A DNA stretch of 64,000 bases from Microbacteriaceae bacterium (GCA_031177985.1 JAPSJW010000003.1:186001-250000); one strand, 5' to 3'. Counted from the stretch's first letter, positions 1 to 9,783 are shown. Numbers and translations: made by a program. Notes: generated from the sequence alone by a model not told the origin.

Positions 1-540
1 CCCGAGCGAGGTCTTGATGAGGAACCGGTCGAGCTGCGCCTCGGGCAGCGTGTAGGTGCCCGCCTGCTCGACGGGGTTCTGGGTCGCGATCACCATGAAC
101 GGCTGCCCGACCGAGTGGCCCACGCCGTCGACGGTCACGACGCCCTCCTCCATGACCTCGAGCAGCGCCGACTGCGTCTTCGGGCTCGCGCGGTTGATCT
201 CGTCGGCCAGCACGACGGAGGCGAAGACCGGTCCCTCGTGGAACTCGAACTTGCCCTTGCCCTGGTCGTAGATCGTGACGCCCGTCACGTCGGAGGGCAG
301 CAGGTCGGGTGTGAACTGGATGCGCGAGTGGGTGCCGTCGATCGTCGCGGCGAGCGCCTTCGCGAGCACCGTCTTGCCCGTGCCAGGGAAGTCCTCGAGC
401 AGCACGTGGCCATCGGAGAGCATCGCCGCGACCACGAGCCGCACGGGGTGCGTCTTGCCGAGGATGGCCTGCTCGATGTTGCCGACGAGCTTGTCGAAGG
501 CGTCGGCGAACCAGGTCGCCTGCTCCTGGGTCACGGGCAC
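1..540 (-). CDS. MoxR-family AAA ATPase, 3' part missing
   Basis: This is the N-terminal 180 residues of a MoxR AAA+ ATPase; the rest lies before base 1. The Walker A motif GTGKT follows DGHVLLEDFP at about residue 52, Walker B (VVLADEIN) is near residue 113, and the family signature ATQNPVEQAGTYTLPEAQLD is complete near the cut. MoxR proteins are chaperone-like ATPases, usually encoded with DUF58 and transglutaminase-like genes, which would be expected beyond the left end. The GTG at 540 is chosen because GGG (AAGGGAA) lies nine bases upstream; a second GTG at 534 is in frame. The gene begins 31 bp after the stop of the giant FN3 protein gene, so the two are probably co-transcribed. Confidence 0.93.
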   Translation of the reverse strand, partial: MPVTQEQATWFADAFDKLVGNIEQAILGKTHPVRLVVAAMLSDGHVLLEDFPGTGKTVLAKALAATIDGTHSRIQFTPDLLPSDVTGVTIYDQGKGKFEFHEGPVFASVVLADEINRASPKTQSALLEVMEEGVVTVDGVGHSVGQPFMVIATQNPVEQAGTYTLPEAQLDRFLIKTSLG

Positions 541-571
541 GGGTGAGTTCCCTTCGTAGAGATGTCCTGCG

Positions 572-3500
572 TCACGGGCATTGCTGGGCGTCGCCCCAGC
601 GCTGAGTAAGCACGAGCTGGTTGTCCACCCGAAGCTCCTTCATGGCCGAGAGGTCGCCGGGAGCGCGGTTGTGCCAACTCTGTGTGCGAACCACCCCATT
701 GTCGATGGAACTCGACACTGCGCTGTTGTGACCGACGATGTCGTACCTGTGGCTCTGGCCGTTCTGGTTGCTGACGATCACGCCGATGTAGTTCGTGTTG
801 AAGTAGCACAAACGGTAGGAGGGTTGCGGCGCTGGAGTCGGAGGGTTGTCCTGCGGCGTCACCACGTTCGAGGGAGCACTCACCAGGCTCTCCGCACCGT
901 TACCGGTGATCGCCCTCACCGTGAAGCTGTAGTTGACGCCAAACTCTCCCTGGAACGAGTAACTCGTCTGGTTGCCGCCGACTCGCTGGACCGGGCGGTT
1001 GGTGATGTCGAGCACGTACTCGGTCACGTTGGCGCCGTCTGCGCGGGAGGCGTTCCAGTTCAGCGTGACCTGTCGCTGACCCCGAGGCGGCCCATCAGCC
1101 CTCGGATTGCCCGGCGCTGACGGAATCGAGGTGCGCTGGGGACTGGCGCCCGACGCCGCGCTCTGGCCGCCCTCACTGCGCGAGGTCACCGTGGCCGAGT
1201 AGGGCGCGCCCACGTTGCCGTCGAACCGGAAGCTCGTCGCGGGGCCTGCGTCGATCGTTTGTCCGTCGACCGAGATCGTGTAGCCCTGGATGGGCCGCCC
1301 GTTGCCCTCGGCCCCGCTCCAGGCGAACAGCACGTCGCCCGAGCCGTCATCGGTGCGCTGCGCGGTCACGTTCGTCGGCGGCAACGGCTTGCCGAACGGC
1401 CGCACCGCGGCGCTCTGGTTCGAGATCTCGCTCCACCCCAGCACGTTGTGCGCCGAGACCGTGAAGGTGTAGTCGGCCCCGTTGGTGAGGCCCGTGGCGG
1501 TGTAGGTGGTGGTCATGCCCGGCACCTCGGCGCTTCCGCCGTTCCAGGTGATGCGGTACGAGTCGATCGGCTCGCCGTTCGTCGCCGGGATGTCCCAGGT
1601 GACCTGGGCAGCGGTATCGCGCGGCTCGACCGCTGGTGCGTTCGGCTTGTCCGGCACGTCGCGCACCGTGTACTGCAGCCGGCCCTGCACCTCACGTGAC
1701 GGGTCGTCGGTGGCGTCGGCGATCGTGTAGACGACGCTCACGACGCCGATGAACGACGCACCGGGCGCGATGGTGATATCGCCGTCCTCGGTGAAGCTGA
1801 CCTCCGCCTGCGACTCCGCCGCGTTCTCCACCTGGGCGTCGACGACCCTCAGCGGCTCCTCGGGGAACGGGTTGAAGTCGTTGCCGAGCACGTTCACGGT
1901 GTCGTCACGGCCGCGCTGGCCCTTCGCCGCATCCGCCACCGCCTGAGCGAGCGGCCGCTTCGACGCGACCGTCGTCACCGTGACGGTGCCGGGCACCGTG
2001 AAGTCATCGAACTGCACCGTGAAGGTCAGCGTCGTGCGCGCACCGGGCTGGGTGCCGAGCGGCGACGACACCGAGAGCGTCGACCCGCTGAGCAAGGCCT
2101 CGATGGCGGCCGTCGTGCCGCTGAGGCCGGTGTAGCTGAACTGGTCGATGAGGGTGGGATTCGGATGCGAGGTCGAGTCCCGCAGGTCGACCTGGCGGGG
2201 CTCCTCACCGGCCTCGATCTCGATCGACTGCTGCACGAACTGCGGAGGCGTGTCCTCGAAGTTCGGATCGCCGACGATGATCTTGAAGACCAGGAAGTCG
2301 CGATTGCCGTTGATGTCGTCGGGCGTGTCGCCATCGGTGACCTCGAAACGGATGGCCGCCGGGCCCCGGTAGTCCTGCGCCGGCGTGAAGGCGAGGGTGT
2401 CCTGGTCGACGGCGACCGCCGTACCCGCCGCGGGGTTGGTCAGGCCGATGTTGCCCGCATCCGCTATGAGCGCCGCCTTGCCCGAGGGCACCTCCACGAA
2501 CTCCGACAGGTCCCATTCCTGGGCGCGGTTCATCGGAATGGTCTGGTTCTGCTTGTCCGGCGGGATGAACGGCGGCGGCGAATAGTTCGCGCTGACCTCG
2601 GGCGGGATCACGATGAACGCCGTGGCGCTCAGGTCGTCGAGCTCGTTGGTCACCCGGTAGGCGACCGCGATACGCGACTCGCCCGGGCGCACCGAGACGG
2701 TCTGGTTCTCCTGGTCGACCGACGCCAGGTCGGAGTTGGGCCCCTCGACCGTCACCACGAGGTCCTCGTCGCGGCCGCCCGGGTTGCCGATGATGCCGTC
2801 GAGCGGCACCTCGATGACCTCCTCGCCCTCGACGTTCTTCGGGTCGACGTAGAAGTCCTGCGCGGTCGGATGCATCGGCTTCGCGTCCTCGGTGACGCGC
2901 ACCTGCACAAAGGCGGTGTCCACCCCGCCCTGGCCGTTGGAGATCTGGTAGCCGATCGTGAAGGAGCCCTCCTCCTCGGGGGCCTCGACGATGATCTTCG
3001 AGCGTTCGACCTCGACGCTGATGCCCTCCGGCACCTCGACCAGCTCGTCCTCGAGCGACAGCACGTAGCCCGAGGGGTCGGAGTCGTTGAGCAGGACGGC
3101 GACGGATGCGGTGCGGCCGGGCTTCAGCTCGATCGCGTCGTCGACCGCGTTCGGCGGCTCGGAGGTCTCCGGGCGAGGGATGACGCCCACCGTGATCTGG
3201 CCGATCGCCCGCTCGCCGAAGGAGTCCTGCACCTCGTACTCGAAGACATCCGTGCCCGCGGAATCGGGACCGGCGGTGTACTCGAAACCACGCGGACCGG
3301 TGGCAGAGAGCTCGCCGAGCGTCGGTGGGGCCGACTGCCGGATGATGACGACAGAGTCGCCGTCGGGGTCAATGCCGTCGAGCGGCACGTCGATCGGAAT
3401 CGTAGACCCCGCGAACACCCGCGCGACCTGGGGTGCGGGCGCCGGCGGCCGGTTGTTGTCGAGGTCCGGCCCGACGACGGTGAAGAACACCCGCGCGGTC

Positions 3501-6079
3501 GCCGATTCGCCGTACTGATCGGCGATGCGGTACACGACGGAGTACTCCCCCGGCTCCTGGGGCGCCTGATAGCGCACGGCGTCGCCGTTCACGAAGGGCA
3601 GTCCGTCACCGGCCTCGGCGACGTCGACGAGCTCCGGGTCGACGGTGATCGTCGCCTGGTCGGGGTGGAAGTCGTTGGCCGTGACGTCGGCGCTCACCAC
3701 GTCACCGGCCCGCACCCGCACCCGGTCGTCGAGCGCGACCGGCGGCTGCCGGTTGACGATCGGGGGCACCGGCACGATGGTGACACCGGCGGTCGCGACC
3801 TGGATCCCGTCGGAGATCGTGTACTGCAACTGGGTCTGCTCGGTCAGCGCCGCGGAGCTCGTGATGCGGATGACCGTGTTGTTGAGCACCTCGACCGAGA
3901 CGGCGGGGTCGGTGGCCGAGAGATCGGTCGCCTGCACGGCGAGCACGTTGTTGTTCGCCGACACGTCGTTGTTCAGCACCTCGACGATCGTCGGCTCGCC
4001 CGCCCTGAGATAGGCGGTGTCCTTCACCGCGATCGGCGGCAGCTGATCCTCAGGCTCCTCGACCACCTCGACCCGGATCAGTCCGACGCTCGACGCGGCG
4101 CCCGCGGTCAGGCCGTACTTGAAGTAGTAGGAGCCCGGCGCCGGCGCGGTGAAGGTGAGCGTGCCGCGCTCGAGGTTCTCGCCCACCGTCACGTTCGAGG
4201 GCACCTCGTCGGTGCCCGCGAGAGCGAGCGGCTGCCCGGAGGGGCTCGTGTCGTTCGCAAGCGGCGCGATCGTCACCTGTTCCCCGGGGAAGGCCTCGGC
4301 GAAGTCGGGGGTGCCGATGGGGGTGAGCGCGCCGGAGCCCTCGACCTGCACCTCGAGCGTCCCGGTGGCCGGAAGGTGCCCGTCCGAGACGACGAACTGC
4401 ACCTCCTTCGCGCCGATCTCGCCCGACTTGTGCTCGAAGGTGACGAACCCGTCGGGAGTGAAGCGCACGACATCCGCGCTCTTGGGTGCCGCGGAGGCGA
4501 GGAACACGTCGTCCCCGTCGGGGTCCACCCAGTCCGCGAGCACGTTGTAGCTCGCGGAGCCCCCGGACTCGACGCTGATCGAGGTCGTCCGCTTGGAGAC
4601 CGGCGGGTTGTTCTCGCTCTCGGGCACCACCCGGATGGTGACGAGCGCCGAGGCGACACCGGCGGGGCGACCGTCGTCGACGGTGTACCGGAACGACGCG
4701 GACGATGCGCCTGGGGCCGGGGTGAACTGCAGCGCGCGGCCACCGTCGATCACGTCGATCTTGCCCTGCGACTCGAGGATGCCGTCGAACGAGGGGATGG
4801 TGAGCACATCGCCGTCCGGGTCGGTGTCGTTGTCGAGCACGGGGAGGATGGTGGTGCGACCCGGTCGCACGCCGTACTGGTCGTCGCGGGCGGTCGGCGT
4901 CGTGTTGACCTCGGTGCGCTTGGCGAGCGTGTCCTCGAACGACTCGGTCGCCGACTTCTCGTCGCCCTCCTCGGTCTCCTCCTCCTCGGGGGGAGTGACC
5001 TCGTCCCAGTTGTCGACGAGACGCATCTGCTCGTCGACGAGCCAGACGTTGCCGGTGGTGAGGTCGTTCAGCACGACGACCTTGCCCTTGACCCGGAACT
5101 CGAGCACCGATCCTTGGGTCGGCTGCTCGATGTCCTGCGGTGCAGGCGCGTCGTCGCCGCCGCAGGCGAGAAGGTACCGCTGCGCTCCGGACCACGCTCC
5201 GTGGGCGCATCCGTCGACCCTGACCGGAGACGAGACGGCGTCGGGATCGGTCACGGGCTGCTCGATGTCGGCGGCGACCCGTTCGACCTCGCCTCCGCCG
5301 AGCGGCACGAGCAGCAGGTCGTCGCCGGTGGCGACGATGGCGGAGTCGCTCTCCTCGCCGCTCTGCTGCAGCTTGATGCCCGCCTCGGGCAGCGCCGTCG
5401 ACGAGCCGTCCTCCCGCAGCAGGCGCTCCCCCTCGACGTCGAGCACGACCGGCACGTCGCCGACCGCGGCGAGCTGATGCTGCTCGGGCACCTCGAAGTC
5501 CCTCACCTCGGGCTCGGCGCCGGGGAAGTCGATCCGGGTGAGGGTGGCGTCGGCGACGCTGGTGGCGAAGACGACGCCCTCGGTCGACACCGTGGCCCTT
5601 CCGCCCTCGCCGAGCTCCGCGACTGGCTCGGTGCCCGGGTCGAAGGCGAGCTCGTTGGAGACGTCGACGACCCAGAGCTGGCCCTCAGGGCTCACGATGG
5701 AGAGGGTGGAGCCGCCGAGGGAGACCGTCGCAGCCGCGGGGATGGTGGCCGGCTCGACGAGGCTCGTGTAGGCGGGGTCGATGCGCGACAGCTGCCCGAG
5801 CTGCGGATCGACCAGGAACACGTGCTCGGTGTTCTGCAGCACGTCGAGCGCGGGCGACTGGCCGCCGACGGCGCCGTTGAGCTCCTCGATCTGGCGGTTC
5901 AGGCGCCCCGCCAGCAGCTCCTCGGCGTTGGTGACCCAGACGTCCTTCGCGTCGAGGTCGACGTCGGTGACCGGGAAGCCCTTGTGCAGGATCGCGAAGC
6001 TGATCGGGATGGCCGCGAGGACCGCTACCGCGGTCGTGGTCGCGATCGACTTGCCGTGACGGCGGACAGCGCTCAGCAC
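572..6079 (-). CDS. Giant membrane-anchored Ig-like/fibronectin type III surface protein
   Basis: 1835 residues. One transmembrane segment lies at about residues 12-31 after a basic start. Residues about 40-390 contain short repeats resembling a beta-propeller. From about 400 to 1470 there are many tandem Ig/cadherin-like modules marked by motifs such as VLDNDTDPDGD and LNDSDPSG. About three FN3 domains follow (1470-1760; typical 'Y-I-TWNG ... TGLTNGADYTFTVSA'). The last 75 residues form a separate small domain with a cysteine near each end (LCYFNTN ... DAQQCP). The likely role is an extracytoplasmic binding or wall-spanning protein working with the upstream kinase and downstream MoxR. The start is GTG at 6079 with GAGGTGAGG upstream. 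An uninterrupted open frame on the opposite strand is only a high-GC shadow. Confidence 0.88.
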   Translation of the reverse strand: MLSAVRRHGKSIATTTAVAVLAAIPISFAILHKGFPVTDVDLDAKDVWVTNAEELLAGRLNRQIEELNGAVGGQSPALDVLQNTEHVFLVDPQLGQLSRIDPAYTSLVEPATIPAAATVSLGGSTLSIVSPEGQLWVVDVSNELAFDPGTEPVAELGEGGRATVSTEGVVFATSVADATLTRIDFPGAEPEVRDFEVPEQHQLAAVGDVPVVLDVEGERLLREDGSSTALPEAGIKLQQSGEESDSAIVATGDDLLLVPLGGGEVERVAADIEQPVTDPDAVSSPVRVDGCAHGAWSGAQRYLLACGGDDAPAPQDIEQPTQGSVLEFRVKGKVVVLNDLTTGNVWLVDEQMRLVDNWDEVTPPEEEETEEGDEKSATESFEDTLAKRTEVNTTPTARDDQYGVRPGRTTILPVLDNDTDPDGDVLTIPSFDGILESQGKIDVIDGGRALQFTPAPGASSASFRYTVDDGRPAGVASALVTIRVVPESENNPPVSKRTTSISVESGGSASYNVLADWVDPDGDDVFLASAAPKSADVVRFTPDGFVTFEHKSGEIGAKEVQFVVSDGHLPATGTLEVQVEGSGALTPIGTPDFAEAFPGEQVTIAPLANDTSPSGQPLALAGTDEVPSNVTVGENLERGTLTFTAPAPGSYYFKYGLTAGAASSVGLIRVEVVEEPEDQLPPIAVKDTAYLRAGEPTIVEVLNNDVSANNNVLAVQATDLSATDPAVSVEVLNNTVIRITSSAALTEQTQLQYTISDGIQVATAGVTIVPVPPIVNRQPPVALDDRVRVRAGDVVSADVTANDFHPDQATITVDPELVDVAEAGDGLPFVNGDAVRYQAPQEPGEYSVVYRIADQYGESATARVFFTVVGPDLDNNRPPAPAPQVARVFAGSTIPIDVPLDGIDPDGDSVVIIRQSAPPTLGELSATGPRGFEYTAGPDSAGTDVFEYEVQDSFGERAIGQITVGVIPRPETSEPPNAVDDAIELKPGRTASVAVLLNDSDPSGYVLSLEDELVEVPEGISVEVERSKIIVEAPEEEGSFTIGYQISNGQGGVDTAFVQVRVTEDAKPMHPTAQDFYVDPKNVEGEEVIEVPLDGIIGNPGGRDEDLVVTVEGPNSDLASVDQENQTVSVRPGESRIAVAYRVTNELDDLSATAFIVIPPEVSANYSPPPFIPPDKQNQTIPMNRAQEWDLSEFVEVPSGKAALIADAGNIGLTNPAAGTAVAVDQDTLAFTPAQDYRGPAAIRFEVTDGDTPDDINGNRDFLVFKIIVGDPNFEDTPPQFVQQSIEIEAGEEPRQVDLRDSTSHPNPTLIDQFSYTGLSGTTAAIEALLSGSTLSVSSPLGTQPGARTTLTFTVQFDDFTVPGTVTVTTVASKRPLAQAVADAAKGQRGRDDTVNVLGNDFNPFPEEPLRVVDAQVENAAESQAEVSFTEDGDITIAPGASFIGVVSVVYTIADATDDPSREVQGRLQYTVRDVPDKPNAPAVEPRDTAAQVTWDIPATNGEPIDSYRITWNGGSAEVPGMTTTYTATGLTNGADYTFTVSAHNVLGWSEISNQSAAVRPFGKPLPPTNVTAQRTDDGSGDVLFAWSGAEGNGRPIQGYTISVDGQTIDAGPATSFRFDGNVGAPYSATVTSRSEGGQSAASGASPQRTSIPSAPGNPRADGPPRGQRQVTLNWNASRADGANVTEYVLDITNRPVQRVGGNQTSYSFQGEFGVNYSFTVRAITGNGAESLVSAPSNVVTPQDNPPTPAPQPSYRLCYFNTNYIGVIVSNQNGQSHRYDIVGHNSAVSSSIDNGVVRTQSWHNRAPGDLSAMKELRVDNQLVLTQRWGDAQQCP

Positions 6080-6186
6080 GGCGTCGCCTCACCTCTTCCG
6101 AACACACACCGGGCAGCGCGAATGCCACCCCATCTCGATCCGCGGAGCAACGCTACCTGAGAATCCCTGCTCGCGGTACGCGGAGG

Positions 6187-7740
6187 TCAGCCGGTGCAGA
6201 TGCGGGTGGGCTCGCTGCCGTTGCCCGCGCGGTTGACCTCGACGAGGATGCAGACCTGCGTGCCCGGGGCGACGCCGTCGACCGTGGCCGACGGCGAGTC
6301 GACCGCTGTGCGGGCGGTGGGCGTCTCGGTGCGCGCCCAGTAGTAGGTGTCGCCCTCCCGCGGGTCCGGATTCACCCAGGTGAAGGTGACGGACGTGCCG
6401 TCCGGCGAGACGGTGGCCTCGCCCTCCCGAACGGGGCGGATGCCCGACCCTGAGATCGCGGAACCGCCGGTGGACGTCGGCGCAGGCGCCGTCTCGGGCC
6501 CGCGCTGGACGCCGCCGCCGACGATGACCGCGCCCGCGACGACGGCGCCGACGATCACGAGCGCGGCGACGGTGAGGATGACCGTGAGCTTGGACGCCCG
6601 CCGTGGCGCAGCGGTCGGCGCATCGGTCGCCGGCGCCGTGTCCACCTGCGGAAGCCGCGGCCGCACGACGGTGCTCTCGTCGCCCTGAGCGACGACCTCC
6701 GAGGGCCGCAGCCTGGTGCGGTCGTCGGAATCCGGCTGAGCCTGCACGGTCGGCACCGCGCGGACCCGCGTCTCCTCGCCGCCGTCGCCGCCGACCGGTG
6801 CGGAGCTCTCGTGCAGCCCGGCGAGCTCGATCGGGGTCGCGGCGTAGCCGAGCTCGAGCTCCACCCGCTGGAGCGCACGCGCGAAGTCGACCGCGGTCGC
6901 GAAGCGGTCGGCGCGGTCGACCGCCATCCCCTTGGCGAGCACCGCGGTCAGGGACGCGGGCACGTCGCTGCGGGTCATCGGCGTGATGGCGCCGCGTTCG
7001 ATGCGCTCGATGAGATCGAGGGTGCCGTTCGGCCCGCCGGGCACTTCGAACGGCGTGCGGCCGGCGAGCACCGTGTGGAGGGTGGCGGCGAGCGAGAAGA
7101 TGTCGCTCCGCACGTCGGCCGTGGGCTGCTCCAGGAACATCTCCGGCGGCGACCAGGGAACGCTGAGGCCGACCGACTGGTCGTTGCTCGTGCCGGTCGA
7201 GCCGAGGTCCACCCCACCGCGTCCGGCGACGGTCGCGGACGGCACCTCCTCCTCCAGCGCGCTCGCGATGCCGAAGTCGGTGAGGGCGGGCGAGCCGTAG
7301 GCGTTCGTGAGCACGTTGCCCGGCTTGATGTCGCGATGCAGGATGCCGGCGGCGTGAGCCGTGGCGATCGCGCTGGAGAGCCGGATCCCGGTGCGCAGCG
7401 CATCCGTCACCGACAGCGGCTCCCGCTTGTACCGGGCCGCGAAGCTCGGCCCCGGGTAGTACTCCATGACGAAGTAGGGCCGGTCCTCGGCCGACATCGC
7501 CGCGTGGAAGATCGAGACGATGTACGGATGTGTCGACAGCTGCGCCATGAGGTTCGCCTCGGCGACGAAGGCGGCCCGCACGGCCGGGCTCACCTCGTCG
7601 GCGATCAGCACCTTGACGGCGACGTGCCGCTTCGGGAGCTGCTGCTCGTAGAGGAAGACGTCGCTGAATCCGCCCGTGCCGATGACCCGGACGAACTCGT
7701 ATCCGGGCAGCTCGGGGGGCGCTGAGGGCTGACGGCGCAC
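6187..7740 (-). CDS. Transmembrane serine/threonine protein kinase (PknB type)
   Basis: 517 residues. The cytoplasmic kinase domain covers about 12-275: glycine loop GTGGFS, VAVK lysine near 43, catalytic loop HRDIKPGN near 133 and a DFG motif (DFGIAS) near 157. A linker leads to a single transmembrane segment at about 383-405 (VILTVAALVIVGAVVAGAVI). The outside part of about 110 residues looks like one FN3-type beta-sandwich with a cysteine pair (VCILVEV ... RICTG), not PASTA repeats. It is expected to phosphorylate Ser/Thr in response to an extracellular signal. The gene is followed 107 bp later by the FN3 giant protein gene and then moxR, matching the kinase-fn3-aaa order of PFNA clusters. 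The start is GTG with GGAAGAG upstream. Confidence 0.92.
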   Translation of the reverse strand: MRRQPSAPPELPGYEFVRVIGTGGFSDVFLYEQQLPKRHVAVKVLIADEVSPAVRAAFVAEANLMAQLSTHPYIVSIFHAAMSAEDRPYFVMEYYPGPSFAARYKREPLSVTDALRTGIRLSSAIATAHAAGILHRDIKPGNVLTNAYGSPALTDFGIASALEEEVPSATVAGRGGVDLGSTGTSNDQSVGLSVPWSPPEMFLEQPTADVRSDIFSLAATLHTVLAGRTPFEVPGGPNGTLDLIERIERGAITPMTRSDVPASLTAVLAKGMAVDRADRFATAVDFARALQRVELELGYAATPIELAGLHESSAPVGGDGGEETRVRAVPTVQAQPDSDDRTRLRPSEVVAQGDESTVVRPRLPQVDTAPATDAPTAAPRRASKLTVILTVAALVIVGAVVAGAVIVGGGVQRGPETAPAPTSTGGSAISGSGIRPVREGEATVSPDGTSVTFTWVNPDPREGDTYYWARTETPTARTAVDSPSATVDGVAPGTQVCILVEVNRAGNGSEPTRICTG

Positions 7741-7777
7741 GGGACTCTTCCGTTCGAAGGGGCGGGCGCGTTACACG

Positions 7778-8800
7778 TTAGCTCTTCGGGACGTTGTCGC
7801 CTTCGATGTGCGAGGGGAGCTCCTCGGCGGGGGTCCGGCGGATCTTGATGAGGCTCGCGATCACGGCCACCGCCATCGCGCCGACGATCACGCCGAGCGA
7901 GGTCCAGGTGTCGATCTCGGGCGCCCAGAGCACGTGCTCGCCGTTGTTGATGAACGGGAGCTCGTTCTCGTGCAGGGCGTGGAGGAAGAGCTTCACGCCG
8001 ATGAAGGCGAGGATGAAGGCGATGCCGTACTTGAGGTAGACGAGCTTCTCGACGAGGTCGCCGAGCAGGAAGTAGAGCTGTCGCAGGCCCATCAGGGCGA
8101 AGACGTTCGCCGTGAAGACGATGAACGGGCTCTCGGTGATGCCGAAGATGGCGGGGATCGAGTCGATGGCGAAGACGAGGTCGGTCGTGCCGAGGGCGAT
8201 GAACACGACGAGCACAGGGGTGAAGACCCTGCGGCCGTCGACCGTCGTGCGCAGCTTGCCGCCGTCGAAGGTGTCGGTGATCGGGATGCGCTTACGCAGG
8301 AAGCGGATGATCCCGTTCTCCATCTCCTCCTCGTCCTCGTGGCTGGTGAACGCCTGGCGCCAGGCGGTGATGATGAGGAAGAGACCGAAGACGTAGAAGA
8401 TCCAGCTCAGGTTCGCGATCAGCTGCGCGCCGATGATGATGAAGATCGCGCGGAACAGCAACGCGAGGATGATGCCCACCATCAGGATCTCCTGCTGGTA
8501 CTTCTTGGGCACCGCGAACTGGCTCATGATGATGAGGAAGACGAACAGGTTGTCGATCGACAGGCTGTACTCCGTCAGCCAGCCCGCGATGAACTGGCCG
8601 GCGTGCTCCGCATCGCCGAGCAGGAACATGAGCCCCGCGAAGATGAGCGCGAGCGTCACGTAGAAGCTGATCCACAGCGCGGACTCGCGCGTGGAGGGCA
8701 CGTGCGGCCGGCGGTAGGCGAGGAAGACGTCGAAGGCGAGGATCAGGAGCAGCACGACGTAGGTGCCGATCTCGAACCAGGCGGGCAGGGCGAGTTCCAT
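7778..8800 (-). CDS. TerC family integral membrane protein
   Basis: 340 residues with about seven to nine hydrophobic helices. TerC-family hallmarks are visible: acidic residues inside membrane segments, SLSIDNLFVFLIIM near residue 75 and VFAIDSIPAIFGIT near 190. The family is linked to tellurite resistance and, in several bacteria, to manganese efflux; the substrate here is not shown by sequence. The ATG at 8800 (MELALPAWFEIG) is preferred because it begins the family homology. An in-frame ATG at 8887 would add 29 polar residues that do not fit the family. The 225-bp gap to the divergent DoxX gene holds no gene and must contain both promoters. Confidence 0.9.
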   Translation of the reverse strand: MELALPAWFEIGTYVVLLLILAFDVFLAYRRPHVPSTRESALWISFYVTLALIFAGLMFLLGDAEHAGQFIAGWLTEYSLSIDNLFVFLIIMSQFAVPKKYQQEILMVGIILALLFRAIFIIIGAQLIANLSWIFYVFGLFLIITAWRQAFTSHEDEEEMENGIIRFLRKRIPITDTFDGGKLRTTVDGRRVFTPVLVVFIALGTTDLVFAIDSIPAIFGITESPFIVFTANVFALMGLRQLYFLLGDLVEKLVYLKYGIAFILAFIGVKLFLHALHENELPFINNGEHVLWAPEIDTWTSLGVIVGAMAVAVIASLIKIRRTPAEELPSHIEGDNVPKS

Positions 8801-9025
8801 GGGATCCAATCGGGGGGTGCGGGCGTGACGGGACTCGAAAGTCTCTCCCGCATCCGGATCACGGACGCCGCCGACCCGAAGTCGCATCAGCGGGACTCGT
8901 ATTGACGGGATCGGCGAGGTGGGATACTCCCCTTCGCTCGGGTCATGTTACAGGAGCGGATGTCGCGGTCGCTCGGGCCGGATGCCCCCTTGCGGGCACC
9001 GCACAGCCGGTGTTCGGCTTGCAGC

Positions 9026-9586
9026 ATGGGAATCGGACGACTTCTGCTGCGGATCGTGATCGGCGGCATCTTCGTGGCGCACGGGATGCAGAAACTGACG
9101 GGAGCTTTCGGCGGCGCGGGCCTCGCAGGCACCGAGAAGATGATGGCGGCGCAGCGGATGTATCCGACCCGCCGCAACGCGCTCGCTGTCGCGGTCGGCG
9201 AGACCGCGGGAGGCGCGGCGATCGTGCTCGGCGCCGGGATGCCGATCGCGACCTTCGCGGCCGTGGCGACGATGGCCACCGCTGTCAAGAAGGTGCACCT
9301 GAAGAACGGGCCCTGGAACGTCGACGGCGGCTATGAGTTCAACCTCGCTCTCGGCACGGCGGCGACCGCGCTCACGATCGACGGCCCGGGGCCGCTCTCG
9401 CTCGACGCGCTCATCGGCAAGTCGAAGTGGGGACCCTTCTGGGGGCTCCTCGCGGCGGGCGCCGGCGTGGTCGCCGCGTCGCTCGCGATCGAGATGGGCG
9501 AGAAGGCGGCACCGGCGGATGCCGGCGGCTCCGACGCCGACGTGGCGCCCGAGGAGGCTGCCACGGGCGCTGCTCCGTCGGCCTGA
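9026..9586 (+). CDS. DoxX family membrane protein
   Basis: 186 residues, four predicted membrane helices, beginning LLLRIVIGGIFVAHGMQKL, a typical DoxX first helix. DoxX proteins are small quinol/thiol-linked membrane proteins of uncertain role; some actinobacterial members act with oxidoreductases in redox stress. The last 30 residues are an Asp/Ala/Glu-rich tail (DADVAPEEA). The start at 9026 (MGIGRLLLRI) is chosen because the 27 residues before it, from an upstream ATG at 8945, are low-complexity and not family-like. The gene stands alone and is closed by the hairpin at 9604-9632. Confidence 0.87.
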   Translation: MGIGRLLLRIVIGGIFVAHGMQKLTGAFGGAGLAGTEKMMAAQRMYPTRRNALAVAVGETAGGAAIVLGAGMPIATFAAVATMATAVKKVHLKNGPWNVDGGYEFNLALGTAATALTIDGPGPLSLDALIGKSKWGPFWGLLAAGAGVVAASLAIEMGEKAAPADAGGSDADVAPEEAATGAAPSA

Positions 9587-9603
9587 GGATCGTGCCGCAA
9601 TGA

Positions 9604-9632
9604 CAGAAGCCCGGCCGTCGGCCGGGCTTCTG
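9604..9632. terminator. Bidirectional terminator hairpin
   Basis: Perfect 13-bp inverted repeat CAGAAGCCCGGCC with loop GTC. It lies between the end of the DoxX gene (plus) and the 3' end of tRNA-Glu (minus), so it can stop both transcripts. Confidence 0.88.
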
Positions 9633-9639
9633 ATTGTCG

Positions 9640-9712
9640 TGACCCCAGCGGGATTCGAACCCGCGTTACCGCCGTGAGAGGGCGGCGTACTAGGCCTCTA
9701 TACGATGGGGCC
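9640..9712 (-). tRNA. tRNA-Glu (anticodon CTC)
   Basis: 73-nt cloverleaf on the minus strand. The acceptor stem GGCCCCA pairs with TGGGGTC, discriminator A. The anticodon stem-loop CCGCC-CTCTCAC-GGCGG places CTC at the anticodon (CAG/GAG codon reading: GAG, glutamate). The T arm contains GGTTCGAATCC. No CCA is encoded. The nearest protein gene, the lipid kinase, lies 71 bp upstream in the same direction. Confidence 0.96.
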
Positions 9713-9783
9713 GTCAGAACAACCGTATGAGTATGCCACACGCTCGGGTGGGCGTCCAAACCGGCCGGGCGGCCCGGGCGCGT

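Noticed and set aside
2165-6160. A 1331-codon open frame opposite the giant FN3 gene
   Set aside because: Arg/Asp/Gly/Val-rich composition typical of antisense frames in high-GC genes; no domain or start signal, and the minus-strand protein is clearly real.
8801-8887. An N-terminal extension of the TerC protein
   Set aside because: Polar, Arg-rich residues without family similarity; the internal ATG at 8800 starts the first membrane helix.
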